From contig LBFQ01000038.1 in assembly GCA_000980735.1 (NCBI GenBank), forward strand, positions 20,443 through 26,143: a DNA stretch of 5,701 nt, written 5' to 3'. The DNA is from Candidatus Caldipriscus sp. T1.2 (GTDB lineage: Bacteria > Hydrothermota > Hydrothermia > LBFQ01). Made by a program: the position numbers and the translations under genes. Position 1 is the stretch's first letter; each line of letters starts with the position of its first letter. Shown piece after piece: positions 5,265 to 5,701 of the stretch. The notes under the pieces were generated by a model. It was not told the DNA's origin and made no database searches. It worked only from the letters and a program-made list of their open reading frames with translations.

Positions 5265-5701
5265 CTAATCATTGTATGCAATATTTCGGATACGGAGTTG
5301 GTAAAGTCCAAAAAAGTTTTTGGATAAACACCCATCCAAACCACAAAAACTAAAATTGCCACAAGTATGAGGGTCTCCCTTGGGGATAGATCAAGCATCT
5401 TGGCGCTTTCGGGATCCAACTGTCCAAAAACCACCCTTCTTACAAGGGAAAGCATATAAACCGCCGCTATTACCACACCCGGAACCGCCAGAATACCCCA
5501 AAGAGGTTCCCTGTTATAAGCCCCCAATAGGCACATGAACTCGCCGACGAACCCGGAAAGCCCTGGAAGCCCTATGGATGCAAGGGACATAATTACAAGA
5601 AATGTTGCCAGATTTGGGACGGACCTACCTATCCCCGAATATTCCCTTATCAGCCTCGTGTGCCTCCTTTCATAAAGCATACCCACTATTAAGAATAAGG
5701 C
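5261..5701 (-). CDS. nuoM: NADH-quinone oxidoreductase subunit M, C-terminal part (partial)
   Basis: This is the last 146 residues of NuoM, an antiporter-like proton-pumping subunit in the membrane arm of complex I; the gene runs off the window's right edge. The visible part starts ALFLIVGMLYERRHTR, a strong NuoM signature, and continues with LASIGLPGLSGFVGEF, which spans the end of one membrane helix and the next loop. Three hydrophobic segments can be seen, at about residues 29-60, 70-90 and 112-130 of this fragment. Between the second and third is RRVVFGQLDPE, and GVYPKTFLDF lies near the end. A GTG at 5686 is internal, not the start, because the frame and the family similarity continue to base 5701. 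NuoM relatives (NuoL, NuoN, MrpD, hydrogenase-4 subunits) are the alternatives, but the YERRHTR and GLPGLSGFVGEF text fits NuoM best. The gene usually next, nuoN, is absent downstream; the stop overlaps the MoeA-like gene by 4 nt. Confidence 0.9.
   Translation of the reverse strand, partial: ALFLIVGMLYERRHTRLIREYSGIGRSVPNLATFLVIMSLASIGLPGLSGFVGEFMCLLGAYNREPLWGILAVPGVVIAAVYMLSLVRRVVFGQLDPESAKMLDLSPRETLILVAILVFVVWMGVYPKTFLDFTNSVSEILHTMIR

Noticed and set aside
1..5701. A parS site near the ParAB gene
   Set aside because: A by-eye scan for the palindromic core TTTCACGTGAAA found no CACGTG and no close match; sites may lie outside the window.

Overview
The window looks like a gene-packed stretch of chromosome from a thermophilic or thermophile-like bacterium. 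G+C is in the mid-40s percent by rough eye count. Arginine is written mostly as AGG and isoleucine often as ATA, the proteins are rich in Lys and Glu, and each coding strand is purine-rich. These are habits of thermophiles, but no single lineage can be named from the sequence. The NuoM fragment implies a respiratory-type complex I. Nothing suggests plasmid, phage or mobile DNA.

Left arm (+ strand, 10-3979): four genes with no intergenic DNA. They are pdxS (PLP synthase lyase subunit), a single open frame that joins complete ParA to complete ParB, a small Trm112/YcaR-type zinc-ribbon protein, and dnaX (clamp-loader tau/gamma subunit). Neighbours overlap by 1, 11 and 17 nt, so the arm is probably one transcript with coupled translation.

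Right arm (- strand, 5701-3976): the C-terminal part of nuoM (complex I proton-pumping subunit, cut by the window edge), then a shrunken and divergent MoeA-like protein, then gmk (guanylate kinase). Both junctions are 4-nt ATGA overlaps, so this is also a coupled operon. The two arms converge and their stop codons overlap (dnaX TAG, gmk TAA, within the four bases 3976-3979).

The most unusual items are the ParA-ParB fusion, which covalently ties the segregation ATPase to its own DNA-sliding clamp and activator, and the miniature MoeA relative, which has lost a whole domain and the recognisable active-site motifs yet is kept in a tight operon between a complex I gene and guanylate kinase. The left arm otherwise groups chromosome segregation and replication (ParAB, DnaX) with cofactor synthesis (PdxS). 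No RNA genes, CRISPR, insertion sequences or parS-like 16-mers were seen.
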